A stretch of 64,000 bases of DNA from an uncultured Nitrospira sp. (GCA_902500825.1 CABVRX010000005.1:62001-126000); one strand, 5' to 3'. Counted from the stretch's first letter, positions 34,642 through 44,509 are shown. Made by a program: numbers and translations. Notes: generated by a model not told the origin, from the letters alone.

Positions 34642-37539
34642 CTACGTCAGACGCTTCAACAGGGCAACGGGATGTTCACACAGCACGTCGGCCACCGGCA
34701 ACATTTGGCGGTCTCCGACGGTCTGCGACGACAACCTCTCGCCCGTGAAGACATTACAGTAGGGTGATCTCGGTCGCCAGGACGGTACGGTCACATACGT
34801 ATCTCTCCATACATCTGATCCTACAGGCGGCTTCATGGCATCCCCGGTCAGCGAGGCAACCAGACGCGGAACGACCGTCACCACGGCTTGCTCGGCGTGA
34901 AGACGCGCGAAGGCATAGAGGTGTTCTTGCCCGGTTCCGTGACCATCGAGTGGAATGTATTCTCCCTGTTGAAAGAGTGAACGATTGTCCTGCCGAAATT
35001 TCAGAGATCTCATCATCGTATACAGTTTGATCCGTCCGTCGAGGCGTTCTGCAAGCAGGGTCCGCACCAACGGCCGCAGGTCCTCGCCGCACTCAGTGAC
35101 CCGGTGTTGAAGCTCGTTCAGGATGGAGGCGCGCTTCCCATAGTCTACCGGGCGACGGTTGTCCGGATCGACGACGCTGAAATCCCAGAGCTCGGATCCT
35201 TGATAAAAATCCGGGATGCCGGGAGCGGTCGTCTTGAGCACTACTTGCGAAAGCGCGTTCCACATACCCCAGTGCGCAACCCGTTGCTGAAACGAAAGGA
35301 ATTCGTCGAGAAAGGGATTGGGCGCGGTCCGATCGAGGATCGATTCGACGAATTGCTGCACCGCCCCTTCGTAGCTTTGGTCGGGATTGACCCAACTCGT
35401 GTGAGTCTTGCCCTCCCGCAGTGCCTTGTTCATGTACGCCTGAACTCTGTCGCAGAACGCGTGGTACTGCGCGTCATCGAGGAGCGTAAATGGCCAGATA
35501 CCGACGAGCGTTTGATAGAGCAGATACTCTTCGTTGCGATCAGGAACGAGTTGCCCCTCCACATCGACTTTGTGTTTCCGGGTGAGTTTCGCCCAGCGGT
35601 TCACACAGGCTCGCCACTCCCGAGGAATCTCCGACAGCACGTTCATGCGTGCCCGCACATCCTCGCTCCGTTTCGTATCGTGCGTAGCAGTGGCCGAGAG
35701 CGAGAAGGGCCAGCGCGCCTGACGGTCCCGCAAATGCTTGTGAACAATCGCGGGCGTGACGCCGAACTGTTCCGGATTGCTCCCGACCTCATTCAACGAC
35801 GCGAACCGGTTGTATAGATAGCACGCTGTATCCTCAATTCCCTTTGCGGTCACGGGACTCGTCATCTGCTGGAACTTCATCACGAACTGGAGCTGTTCCC
35901 GACGGTTTTGACTGGTCCGTTCATCCCATTCCTTCAGCAACAAGGACCGGACGAAGTCGAAGACGCGCCCACTGAGCGCAGGGTTTTGTCGTTTGGCTCT
36001 GGCCACGGCAAGACGAATATAAGTGCGGTCGCGATCCAGCAGTGGCCCCGGCCCATCCGTGACATAGGTCCGGTATACGGGGAAGCAGGCAATGATCTCG
36101 CGGATGGCGTTCGTGAGGCTATTCAGCGTAAAGTCCCGCGACCGACGGTCGCGTTCGGAGAGCAGGTTCAATTGGTGGCCGAGAACGTTGATTTCACTGG
36201 CCATGGATGCCTGCATGATTAGCTTCTTCGATTCGTAAACCAGATCCCCGAACGGGATACGGCGGTTGATGAACCGGACATAGGTTTCGTTCATCGCCCG
36301 TTCGTGGAGGGACTGTACAAAAAGACCGTTGAGCAGATTCAGGAAATCGTAGCCCGTCGTACCCGAGATAGACCAAATCTCCGGCAAAGGTTCTTCCTTC
36401 CCAAGAATCTTCTCAACCACGACGAACAGCGGCCGGCCCAACTCGCGTTGAGCCCACGCCTGCCATTCGCCGAGATACCGACCAGGGTCGGAAAGACCAT
36501 CCACATGATCGATACGCAGCCCCGTCACAGCACCCTCTTTTACGAGCCGAAACAACAGTACGTGCGACGCCTGGAGGACCGCATCGTCCTCCATCCGAAT
36601 CGCGGCCAACTCATTGACGTCGAAGAACCGCCGGTAATTGATTTCTTCCGCCGCCACCCGCCAGTCCGCCAGCCGGTACACCTGATCATTGAGCAATGCA
36701 TCGAGCAAATCGAAACTCCGCGGATCGCCCTTCGTGCCGTTGAAGGCCCGGACATTGTCTTCAAGAAACTTGGAGATGGTCGGTCTGTCCCGAACCAATG
36801 TGGCAAGCCGCTGCTTGATAATTTCTTTTTCCCGGGTGCGCTCCTCCACGCGCAGAGGGTCGGTATCCGTGTGGGAGGGAAGGTTCCTCAGCGCTGTCAA
36901 GATACTCTGCAGCTCCTGCACGTGCGGGGATGAGCCCCCCACCTCGACGATGAGTTCATCGAGCCGATAACTGAGCACCATTGCTGATGTCTTTGGCGCA
37001 ACAGGGAGACGGTGGTCGTAGTACCGGATAACGAACCGTTGCCCATCATAGACCAGAGTAATCTCTTGATTCTCCAGTACCGTTCCATAGAGATCGCCGA
37101 GGATGGGCAGAAGCACCTTGTTCTCCAACTCTCGTTTGACCGGTTGCCAATCGATATCGAACAGATGCGCGAAGCGGGAGCTGGGTCCGTTCTCGAGTAC
37201 ATCCAACCACCAGGCGTTCGCCGACTGCCCGATCCCCATGTGGTTCGGCACGACGTCGAGAATATGGCCCATATCATGCGCGTGGAGCGCTCGGATGAAT
37301 TCACGATAGTCATCTTCGTCTCCAAGCTCGGGATTCAAGACAGTGGGATCCACCACATCGTAGCCGTGCCGGCTGCCGGGTGTGGCCTTCAGATATGGCG
37401 AGGTATAGCAATCCGTAATGCCCAAGGCGTGCAGATAAGGGACGATCGCGGTCGCCTCCTTGAACGGAAAAGCTTGATTCAGCTGCAGCCGATATGTGGA
37501 TACCGGGACAGCGGGTTCGTTTGCGAACGTCTCAGCCAT
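34642..37539 (-). CDS. treY: Malto-oligosyltrehalose synthase
   Basis: The 965-residue protein belongs to GH13 and isomerises the reducing end of maltooligosaccharides to a trehalosyl unit. Catalytic-region motifs are visible: STYRLQLNQAFPFKEATAIV at the start, LDVVPNHMGIG, the nucleophile in GLRIDHVDGLSDPGRY and the acid/base in VVEKILGKEEPLP. TATHDTKRSEDVRARMNVLSE matches the third conserved region. Its length agrees with the family, which is longer than most GH13 enzymes. It starts 12 bases after the treZ stop, so the two form an operon for trehalose from glycogen. There is no signal peptide. Confidence 0.96.
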   Translation of the reverse strand: MAETFANEPAVPVSTYRLQLNQAFPFKEATAIVPYLHALGITDCYTSPYLKATPGSRHGYDVVDPTVLNPELGDEDDYREFIRALHAHDMGHILDVVPNHMGIGQSANAWWLDVLENGPSSRFAHLFDIDWQPVKRELENKVLLPILGDLYGTVLENQEITLVYDGQRFVIRYYDHRLPVAPKTSAMVLSYRLDELIVEVGGSSPHVQELQSILTALRNLPSHTDTDPLRVEERTREKEIIKQRLATLVRDRPTISKFLEDNVRAFNGTKGDPRSFDLLDALLNDQVYRLADWRVAAEEINYRRFFDVNELAAIRMEDDAVLQASHVLLFRLVKEGAVTGLRIDHVDGLSDPGRYLGEWQAWAQRELGRPLFVVVEKILGKEEPLPEIWSISGTTGYDFLNLLNGLFVQSLHERAMNETYVRFINRRIPFGDLVYESKKLIMQASMASEINVLGHQLNLLSERDRRSRDFTLNSLTNAIREIIACFPVYRTYVTDGPGPLLDRDRTYIRLAVARAKRQNPALSGRVFDFVRSLLLKEWDERTSQNRREQLQFVMKFQQMTSPVTAKGIEDTACYLYNRFASLNEVGSNPEQFGVTPAIVHKHLRDRQARWPFSLSATATHDTKRSEDVRARMNVLSEIPREWRACVNRWAKLTRKHKVDVEGQLVPDRNEEYLLYQTLVGIWPFTLLDDAQYHAFCDRVQAYMNKALREGKTHTSWVNPDQSYEGAVQQFVESILDRTAPNPFLDEFLSFQQRVAHWGMWNALSQVVLKTTAPGIPDFYQGSELWDFSVVDPDNRRPVDYGKRASILNELQHRVTECGEDLRPLVRTLLAERLDGRIKLYTMMRSLKFRQDNRSLFQQGEYIPLDGHGTGQEHLYAFARLHAEQAVVTVVPRLVASLTGDAMKPPVGSDVWRDTYVTVPSWRPRSPYCNVFTGERLSSQTVGDRQMLPVADVLCEHPVALLKRLT

Positions 37540-37551
37540 ATCGTTACAACG

Positions 37552-39429
37552 TCAGCCCGCCCGTAAAAACACGGCAACGGCATAGGCCGGAAGACGCACG
37601 ACCACACCTTCCGCCACAATGACCAGCTTTCGCGGAAGGTGTTCCCGCCCGTCACCGTCGAACTCCGTTCCTGTTGACTCCAGTCGAAGACACCAGCGTC
37701 CCAGGGGCTCTTGCAAGAGGACCGACGCCGGTGCGCCGTTAAAACCAAAAATCACCAGGGCGTCCGGTCCCTGGTCTCCCCGGCGATGAACCACCAACAC
37801 GTTTTCTTGTTCGTAGACCCGGACGCGATGCTCCAATTGATCATCAGAGGCGCCCAGCGCTGAAATCGACTTCCTGAGATCAATCAATTGTCTGGTCCAC
37901 CTCAGCATGGCAACCCGACGAGGATCCAATGGGCCGTCGATCTGAATGCACGACCGTTCACAGGTGACAGGGTCTTGTGGATCCGGAATCTCTTCATGCC
38001 ATGCGAACGACTCAAATTCCGTCCGCCGTCCCCGACGCACCGCCTCGACCAACGCCGGGTCGCCATGGTCGATGAAATAAAGGAATGGCGCCGTCTCCCC
38101 GGACTCTTCGCCCATGAAGAGCAATGGAATGTTGGGGGACAATAAAACGGTTGCCGTCGCGACCTTAAGCGCGTCGAAGGGAATCTGGGTGCTCAGACGA
38201 TCACCACGGGCTCGGTTTCCAACTTGGTCATGGTTCTGCGCAAACACGATAAATCGTGAGGGATCGCACCCTTCGGATGAATTCCCATGTCGACGTCGGT
38301 GATACCGTGAATACTGCCCGGAATAGACAAACCCGTCCTGCATGGCCGTTGCCAGATGTCCGAGTCCTTCGTAATCCTGGTAGTACCCGGCCTGTTCCTT
38401 CGTGAGCACAGTCCGGAGGGCGTGGTGGAAATCGTCATTCCATTGTCCGTCGAGTCCATACCCGCCCTGTCCGGGTGGCGTGATGACCCGCGCATCGTTG
38501 AGCGCGCTTTCCGCCGTCACCAAGATCTGCCGCCCAAGCCGGATGGCCTGTGCGTGCACCGCCGCGGCCAGGTCTCGGAGAATATGGGTGGCGCCGAAAT
38601 CGTAAATTCCGTGGATCGCATCCAACCGAAGCGCATCGATGTGGTATTCCGTCACCCAATACATCGCATTGCTGATCATGAAGTGCCGGACCTCGTCACT
38701 GTCCGGTCCATCGTAGTTGATCGCGTCACCCCAGGGCGTCCGGTAGCGATCGGTGAAGTAGGGGCCGAAGTCGGCCAAATAATTCCCTTCGGGGCCAAGA
38801 TGGTTGTAGACCACATCCAAGACGACCGCCAGTCCCACGGCATGGCAAGCATTGACCAGTGTCTTGAATCCCTGCGGGCCGCCATAGCTGGACTGGGGCG
38901 CATAGAGATACGTCCCGTCATAGCCCCAATTCCGTGTGCCCGGAAACTGCGCGACAGGCATGAGTTCGATCGCCGTGATCCCCACATCCTGCTTGAGATA
39001 CTCAAGGTAGGGAATGATCGCTTCAAACGTGCCGGTCGGGGTAAACGTGCCGGTATGGAGCTCGTAGATGATCAGGTCCTTGAGCGCGAGGCCTCTCCAT
39101 CCTTGATCAGTCCAGCCGAACGCGTCGGGATCGACCACGGCAGACGCCTCATGGACGCCGGCCGGTTGGAACCGGGAAGCCGGATCAGGACGGACCTTAT
39201 CGCCATCCAGAACATAACAATACCGGTCACCCGCCTGAATACCTTCCACCGTGAGATCGAAATAGCCTTGATCTCGCGGCTCCATCGGAAAGGGATCACA
39301 GCCTCGGTTGAGCACATGCACAGCAACCCGCTTTGCACGGGAAGCCCACACGCGAAATCGGGCGGTCGACGAGCCAATGAGGTTCGCGCCGAGATCCAAT
39401 TGCCACGCCCTATCGGTTGGTCCATTCAT
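37552..39429 (-). CDS. treZ: Malto-oligosyltrehalose trehalohydrolase
   Basis: The 625-residue protein has an N-terminal CBM48-like domain (FRVWASRAKRVAVHVLNRG) and a GH13 catalytic domain. Motifs: DVVYNHLGPEGNYL, the nucleophile in IDALRLDAIHGIYD, the acid/base in LVTAESALND and AQNHDQVGNRARGDR. It releases free trehalose from the trehalosyl end made by TreY. The ATG at 39429 lies 122 bases from the divergent glgX start, so a shared divergent promoter region is likely. Confidence 0.96.
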   Translation of the reverse strand: MNGPTDRAWQLDLGANLIGSSTARFRVWASRAKRVAVHVLNRGCDPFPMEPRDQGYFDLTVEGIQAGDRYCYVLDGDKVRPDPASRFQPAGVHEASAVVDPDAFGWTDQGWRGLALKDLIIYELHTGTFTPTGTFEAIIPYLEYLKQDVGITAIELMPVAQFPGTRNWGYDGTYLYAPQSSYGGPQGFKTLVNACHAVGLAVVLDVVYNHLGPEGNYLADFGPYFTDRYRTPWGDAINYDGPDSDEVRHFMISNAMYWVTEYHIDALRLDAIHGIYDFGATHILRDLAAAVHAQAIRLGRQILVTAESALNDARVITPPGQGGYGLDGQWNDDFHHALRTVLTKEQAGYYQDYEGLGHLATAMQDGFVYSGQYSRYHRRRHGNSSEGCDPSRFIVFAQNHDQVGNRARGDRLSTQIPFDALKVATATVLLSPNIPLLFMGEESGETAPFLYFIDHGDPALVEAVRRGRRTEFESFAWHEEIPDPQDPVTCERSCIQIDGPLDPRRVAMLRWTRQLIDLRKSISALGASDDQLEHRVRVYEQENVLVVHRRGDQGPDALVIFGFNGAPASVLLQEPLGRWCLRLESTGTEFDGDGREHLPRKLVIVAEGVVVRLPAYAVAVFLRAG

Positions 39430-39551
39430 CCTGCTACTTCTTCCCCAGTCTGCCTGAACGAGGCACGTTATGCCAGTCCACAGCCGAAGTGCCAGGTCAT
39501 CGACATGGGACCGACTTGCACAAGTACGACGCAGTGGTTAAGGTAAAGAAC

Positions 39552-41705
39552 ATGATCGCAGGACAGTCCTTACGAATGTGGCCCGGTCATCCGTACCCTC
39601 TTGGCGCGACGTGGGATGGCGAGGGTGTCAACTTCGCGCTCTTTTCCGAGAACGCGACGGCCGTGGAACTCTGTCTCTTCGACGGACCGGACGCTCCAAA
39701 GGAATCCCACCGTATCCGTCTTGAGGAACGCACCGACCAGGTCTGGCATGTCTACGTCCCGGGACTCTGGCCGGGCCAACACTACGGCTATCGGGTACAT
39801 GGACCCTATGCACCTGAGGAGGGACACCGGTTCAATTCCAACAAGCTGTTGATCGATCCCTACGCCAAATCCATCGCCGGCACCATCGGCTGGTCCGACG
39901 CCATGTTCGGATACCGTATTGGGGACCCCGAAGCCGACCTCTCGCTTGATGACCGTGACAACGCGGCGAACATGCCCAAAAGCGTCGTGATCGATCCGGC
40001 CTTCACGTGGGGAGGTGACCGCCAGCTCAAAACACCCTGGGATAAAACCATCATTTACGAGCTGCATGTCAAGAGCTTCACCGCCCAACACCCGGACGTA
40101 CCGGAACATATGCGCGGAACTTATGCCGCCCTGACCACGCCGGCCGTGCTCGACCATCTGGTCGACCTCGGCGTTACAGCAGTCGAGTTGCTACCGATGC
40201 ACTACTTTGTCCATGACCGATATCTTGCGGACCGCGGGCTGACCAACTATTGGGGGTACAACACACTGGGATTTTTTGCTCCCGATATCCGGTACGCCGT
40301 GTCGCCGGTGCGAGGGCGTCATGTGCGCGAGTTCAAAACGATGGTCAAAACTCTCCATAGCGCCGGGATCGAAGTCATCCTGGATGTCGTCTACAACCAC
40401 TCCGCCGAAGGCAACCACCTCGGACCGACCCTGTGTTTTCGAGGCATCGACAACGCTTCCTATTACAAGCTGGTGCCGGGCGATGCGCGTTATTACGTCG
40501 ACTATACCGGTTGCGGAAACACCTTGCATGTCAGACACCCACGCGCGCTCCAACTAATCATGGATAGTCTGCGGTACTGGGTGATGGACATGCATGTCGA
40601 CGGTTTCCGCTTTGACCTCGCCTCGGCGCTGGCGCGGGAGCTGCACGAGGTCGACCGGTTGAGCGCTTTCTTCGACATTCTCCATCAGGATCCCGTCCTA
40701 TCCCAAGTCAAATTGATCGCCGAACCCTGGGACATTGGCGAGGGCGGCTACCAGGTTGGCAATTTCCCCGTCGGCTGGGCCGAGTGGAACGGGAAATATC
40801 GGGATACCATCCGACGCTATATCAAAGGGGATGGGGAGCAGGTGGCCGAATTGGCTTACCGGCTGACCGGCAGCAGCGATCTCTACGAAGGAAGCGGCAG
40901 GCGCCCGTTCGCCAGCGTGAACTTCGTCACGGCGCACGACGGATTCACCTTGCATGATTTAGTCTCTTACAATTCGAAACACAATGAGGCCAATCTGGAG
41001 GAGAACCGTGATGGGACCGACGACAATCTCAGTTGGAATTGTGAAGTGGAAGGTCCGACAAATAATCCGGACATCATGGAACTGCGCGAACGCCAGAAGC
41101 GGAACTTCGTGGCGCTGCTGCTCCTCTCGCAGGGCGTGCCGATGATCTGCGGAGGCGATGAGATCGGTCGGACGCAGCAAGGCAACAATAACGCCTACTG
41201 CCAGGACAATGAGATCAGTTGGTACGATTGGAAGCTGGACCAAGCCAAGCGCGATCTTCTGTTCTTCGTTCGAAACATGATCGCGTTCCGAAAACAACAT
41301 CCGGTCCTGCGGCGCCGGCGATTTTTCCACGGCCGACGCCTCCGAGGGTCTGAGGTCAAAGACCTGGCCTGGTTCCGGCCGGACGGAAAAGAGATGACCG
41401 ACAAAGACTGGGACGCCGGGGACGCCAAGTCACTAGCCTTACGCCTCGCCGGGGACGCGATCGCCGAGACTGACGAGAAGGGCCGGCCGATCATCGACGA
41501 TACTTTGCTGATTCTGCTCAACGCTCATCATATGCCACTCACCTTTACTCTCCCGGCACACAAGCGAGGCATACGTTGGCAGTCATTGCTCGACACGTCT
41601 GCGAGCAGCTTTCATCCCCAAAAGGTTCGTCTGCTCAAGGGAGGCGCGCACTACGAGGTTGAGTCACGCTCGCTCGCCGTGCTTCGATTGCGGGTCCACG
41701 AATAA
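39552..41705 (+). CDS. glgX: Glycogen debranching enzyme (isoamylase type)
   Basis: I chose the ATG at 39552, with AAGG eight bases upstream; an earlier in-frame start at 39417 falls inside the treZ reading direction and adds unrelated residues. The 717-residue product has a CBM48 domain (GATWDGEGVNFALFSENATA) and a GH13 isoamylase-type catalytic domain with DVVYNHSAEGNHLGP, the nucleophile in VDGFRFDLASALA, the acid/base in LIAEPWDIGEGGYQ and FVTAHDGFTLHD. It removes alpha-1,6 branches, supplying linear chains for TreY/TreZ. It is divergent from treZ-treY. Confidence 0.95.
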   Translation: MIAGQSLRMWPGHPYPLGATWDGEGVNFALFSENATAVELCLFDGPDAPKESHRIRLEERTDQVWHVYVPGLWPGQHYGYRVHGPYAPEEGHRFNSNKLLIDPYAKSIAGTIGWSDAMFGYRIGDPEADLSLDDRDNAANMPKSVVIDPAFTWGGDRQLKTPWDKTIIYELHVKSFTAQHPDVPEHMRGTYAALTTPAVLDHLVDLGVTAVELLPMHYFVHDRYLADRGLTNYWGYNTLGFFAPDIRYAVSPVRGRHVREFKTMVKTLHSAGIEVILDVVYNHSAEGNHLGPTLCFRGIDNASYYKLVPGDARYYVDYTGCGNTLHVRHPRALQLIMDSLRYWVMDMHVDGFRFDLASALARELHEVDRLSAFFDILHQDPVLSQVKLIAEPWDIGEGGYQVGNFPVGWAEWNGKYRDTIRRYIKGDGEQVAELAYRLTGSSDLYEGSGRRPFASVNFVTAHDGFTLHDLVSYNSKHNEANLEENRDGTDDNLSWNCEVEGPTNNPDIMELRERQKRNFVALLLLSQGVPMICGGDEIGRTQQGNNNAYCQDNEISWYDWKLDQAKRDLLFFVRNMIAFRKQHPVLRRRRFFHGRRLRGSEVKDLAWFRPDGKEMTDKDWDAGDAKSLALRLAGDAIAETDEKGRPIIDDTLLILLNAHHMPLTFTLPAHKRGIRWQSLLDTSASSFHPQKVRLLKGGAHYEVESRSLAVLRLRVHE

Positions 41706-41773
41706 CCCACAGCTTCCCCCGAAGCAGACGGTACTCCTGAATTTAAAAGACAAGCCCACCGTTGCCAAAAATA

Positions 41774-41908
41774 TCAAGCAATCGATTGGGCTCCGGGATT
41801 CAGGATATCATGGGTCTTGGAAAAGACTTCCAGCACATCTTTCATTGACGGGCAAAGACCTTTCACAGGAAACTGCTTCACCAGCGCCACCGCGTTCACA
41901 ATCAGCAT
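41774..41908 (-). CDS. 44-residue hypothetical protein downstream of the SPFH gene
   Basis: The ATG at 41908 has AGGAG eight bases upstream, formed by the last bases of the SPFH stop region (TAGGAG). The product MLIVNAVALVKQFPVKGLCP then SMKDVLEVFSKTHDILNPGA has no recognised family. The DILNPG ending recalls the end of FAD-linked oxidases, but this may be chance. It would be co-transcribed with the SPFH lipoprotein. Support is the ribosome binding site and spacing alone. Confidence 0.4.
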   Translation of the reverse strand: MLIVNAVALVKQFPVKGLCPSMKDVLEVFSKTHDILNPGAQSIA

Positions 41909-41919
41909 GATCAAGACTC

Positions 41920-42777
41920 CTATCGCGGTTGATCGGCGCCGGGATTAATAATCAGTGGAACATTGAGCTTTTCAGGGACGATGAGAGTTTTGGCATTGGG
42001 GCTATCATAGAGCTTGAACCGCAAGTAGTCAGGCGTCAGCGTTTTGGTGATGATCTCCTGCGCCTTCGACTGTCCTATGGCCCTTATCCTCAGGCTCTCG
42101 GCTTCCCCTTCCGAGCGAATCTTCAACGAATCACCCTCGCCTTTCGCCTGAATCCTGGCAATGTCGGCGTTGCGCTCCGCAATCACGACCTCGAAGTCCT
42201 TTTGCTCTTTTTCCTGTTCTTTCGCTTGTTTCTGCTCGATGGCTCTCAACACCATCTGCGAAAACTCCATTTCCGAGAGTGCCACGTTGTAGACGTCCAG
42301 ATGTCGCCCTTTCATCGCTTCGACAACCACGGCCTCGATCTTATTGCCGATTTCGCTGCTGCGCTCAGGAAGCGTGACCATGGTGTAATTCGCGACAACC
42401 GCGCGCACAGCCGACAAGAGTTGCGGTTGGACCAATTGCTTGTACCATTCATGCCCCACTTCCTGGGCTAGAAAATATACTTCTTCCGGGATGGGGCGCA
42501 TGGTAATCGCGGCATACACGGTCACCGGGAGATCGTCAGCGGTCAGCACATCCACTTTTTCCTTGAAGGTTTTCCATTTCGTGTCGTACACGAAGACATC
42601 GTTCCAGGGCGCCCGCCAGTAGATTCCTTCTTTGAGCGGTTCCTTTGTCAGTCCGCTGGTGAGGGGGTACCAACGCAACCCTCGATTTCCCGGAGTCACT
42701 GTATTACTGCAGCCCTGGAGAACCATTATTATTGGGATCAGCAACAACAGTAGACGCGCCGTCAAGGAAACTTTCAT
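41920..42777 (-). CDS. SPFH/prohibitin-like lipoprotein
   Basis: The 285-residue protein begins with a lipoprotein signal (LLLLLIPIIMVLQGC, Cys at 23) and continues with a prohibitin-type SPFH domain (about 30-190). The latter has PGNRGLRWYPLTSGLTKEPL and EGIYWRAPWNDVFVYDTKWK, then the coiled-coil region (EQKQAKEQEKEQKDFEVVIA). SPFH proteins usually form large oligomeric rings on membranes with proteases or kinases. Lipid anchoring instead of the usual membrane helix is unusual. GGAGGG lies close before the ATG. No protease gene is adjacent; the partner is unknown. Confidence 0.85.
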   Translation of the reverse strand: MKVSLTARLLLLLIPIIMVLQGCSNTVTPGNRGLRWYPLTSGLTKEPLKEGIYWRAPWNDVFVYDTKWKTFKEKVDVLTADDLPVTVYAAITMRPIPEEVYFLAQEVGHEWYKQLVQPQLLSAVRAVVANYTMVTLPERSSEIGNKIEAVVVEAMKGRHLDVYNVALSEMEFSQMVLRAIEQKQAKEQEKEQKDFEVVIAERNADIARIQAKGEGDSLKIRSEGEAESLRIRAIGQSKAQEIITKTLTPDYLRFKLYDSPNAKTLIVPEKLNVPLIINPGADQPR

Positions 42778-42826
42778 ATATCCCTCCTCTTCTTACGTTC
42801 GCCGTGTCATCCACCGAGTCTTAATT

Positions 42827-43180
42827 CTACGGGATAGTCGGGGACCGTGGCCTGCTTCGATCCACCGCCGCATGAGCTTCGGCTACTCGTTCAAGTTCCT
42901 GTGCGGTTTGTTGGTAGTAGCGCGCCAACAACCGAGCACCGGAGACCAAATCTGCTTCTGGCCCAAAGAGCGCCTCGTAACGCGCAGCGGCCGTTGCTTG
43001 CGCATGGGCTTTTTCGCGCATCGAAACGGCTTGATCCCGGTAGTAGCTTGCAATGGCCTTCTGATCATAGGAGGGATCATAGGAGCTCATATCGAGCGGT
43101 TCATACGAAGCGCACCCGCCGATTCCTATGAGGCATACCGATAGGATCCAGCCCGCCGTCGCTGCTGATTTGTGAGCCAT
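42827..43180 (-). CDS. Small lipoprotein of unknown function
   Basis: The 117-residue protein has a signal peptide with a lipobox (GIGGC, Cys near 23), then a helical mature part (SYYRDQAVSMREKAHAQATA and LLARYYQQTAQELERVAEAH). I do not recognise a family. It lies 49 bases upstream of the SPFH lipoprotein gene on the same strand and is probably co-transcribed with it, so both may sit in the same membrane. Confidence 0.75.
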   Translation of the reverse strand: MAHKSAATAGWILSVCLIGIGGCASYEPLDMSSYDPSYDQKAIASYYRDQAVSMREKAHAQATAAARYEALFGPEADLVSGARLLARYYQQTAQELERVAEAHAAVDRSRPRSPTIP

Positions 43181-43652
43181 GAGCGACTCTTGCCGTTAAG
43201 CCGAGGATCTCTCAACACTTAAAAGGATGAGCTGAGCGCCTGCCGGTTATTGTACTACACGAAATACTTCAAGGGTTGGACGCGCTGCGACACTGTTCGT
43301 GTCCCGAACTTGATCGGCTTTGTTGGCAACGATCGGGATTGAAAAGAATTCGACCATTGGATCGTTCGGCCCCTCTCCAGGATTCATCATGATGATGTCG
43401 AAAGAGGCAACAGCCCTCTAGACGCCACTGTCCCGTAATGCCACAAATTCCTCTCCCGTCGGCACTCATTGAACCTAAAACGCTGCGTTCTTTCGTTGAT
43501 GCCACATTCCGTGGGCATTGGCATCGTCGATGCACGGACATCTGTATGAGGCCTCAGCCCTCGTGAGCTCAAGACAATGAGGCACTGGTCATGAGCGGGA
43601 TCGACAAGACCTCAGGCAATTGAAGTGAAAAGTGCCTAAAAGGGAGAACATC
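43181..43652. other. Intergenic region, no gene supported
   Basis: About 470 bases between the divergent lipoprotein gene and a small membrane protein. Frames exist on the minus strand (about 43269-43572), but they carry no ribosome binding site and no family pattern. The stretch ends in GGGAG, the binding site for 43653. I found no clear repeat or RNA element. Confidence 0.4.
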
Positions 43653-43805
43653 ATGTTTCGTCATCCCCGTTACCTCGAAATTCCATGGGAAGTTCATTGG
43701 GATCAGAAAGAAAGCGAGCCCCATCATCATGTGCTGCTCATGCTTATTGTGATCCTTATGGCGATGTTTTTGATCGGGGTCGGTGTGATAAGCGGCCTGA
43801 TGTAG
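43653..43805 (+). CDS. 50-residue single-helix membrane protein
   Basis: The ATG at 43653 has GGGAG seven bases upstream. The product starts with a hydrophilic part (FRHPRYLEIPWEVHWDQKES) and HHH, and ends with one membrane helix (LLMLIVILMAMFLIGVGVI). I do not recognise the family. It precedes the phosphoribosyltransferase gene by 32 bases on the same strand and may be co-transcribed with it. The His cluster before the helix could bind metal, but this is speculation. Confidence 0.6.
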   Translation: MFRHPRYLEIPWEVHWDQKESEPHHHVLLMLIVILMAMFLIGVGVISGLM

Positions 43806-43837
43806 ACTCGTGAGCTCCGCGAAGGGAAGTAGAAAGC

Positions 43838-44509
43838 GTGACGTTCAACAATCGCGAAGAGGCCGGTCGTCGACTCGTTGAGCGGTTGATCCAATACCGC
43901 GGCGACCCAACAGCCATTATTTTGGCGCTTCCACGTGGTGGGGTCGCAGTCGGTTACCAACTGAGCCTGGGGCTGCATCTTCCGCTGGACGTCTTCATCG
44001 CGCGAAAGCTGGGAGCACCGGACAATCCTGAATATGCGCTAGGCGCGGTGAGTGAAACAGGAACGATCCATCTGAACCCTGACGCACTCGCCGTCTATAA
44101 TCTTTCTGGTCAAGAAATCGAAGACCTGGCTCAGGCACAACAACAAGAGGTCGCTCGACGGCAGGTTCTCTATCGACGGGGCCGACAGCTCCCTACCCTC
44201 AGTGGCCGAACCGTCATTCTCGTCGATGACGGCATCGCCACCGGTTCCACATTCTTCGCCTCGGCCAAATCTATCAAGCACCTGACGCCCCGCCGCCTGA
44301 TTGGTGCCATTCCAGTGGGTCCAGTGGAGACAATACGAGAGATTCGCGGTCAGGTGGATGAGTTGGTCGTCCTGGCCACACCGGAACCTTTCTGGGCCGT
44401 CGGTAACCACTATATCGATTTTGCACAGATCAGCGATCACGATGTGGTGGAGTCTATGAGACTGGCTGAGGAAGCACTGCGAGAGAGATCACCACCCCTC
44501 TTCGCTTAA
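43838..44509 (+). CDS. Phosphoribosyltransferase-fold protein
   Basis: The 223-residue product has the type-I PRTase pattern: ILALPRGGVAVGYQLS near the start and the PRPP-binding motif VILVDDGIATGST (about 125-138). The hood region differs from classical nucleobase transferases. Homologues with this layout are often found near universal stress proteins, and one follows here; they may modify or regulate rather than salvage. The GTG start at 43838 has AAGGGA about ten bases upstream. The substrate is unknown. Confidence 0.85.
   Translation: MTFNNREEAGRRLVERLIQYRGDPTAIILALPRGGVAVGYQLSLGLHLPLDVFIARKLGAPDNPEYALGAVSETGTIHLNPDALAVYNLSGQEIEDLAQAQQQEVARRQVLYRRGRQLPTLSGRTVILVDDGIATGSTFFASAKSIKHLTPRRLIGAIPVGPVETIREIRGQVDELVVLATPEPFWAVGNHYIDFAQISDHDVVESMRLAEEALRERSPPLFA

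Noticed and set aside
38356-39546. 396-residue plus-strand frame opposite treZ
   Set aside because: It is antisense to a well-supported GH13 gene with catalytic motifs, has no ribosome binding site and no family pattern.
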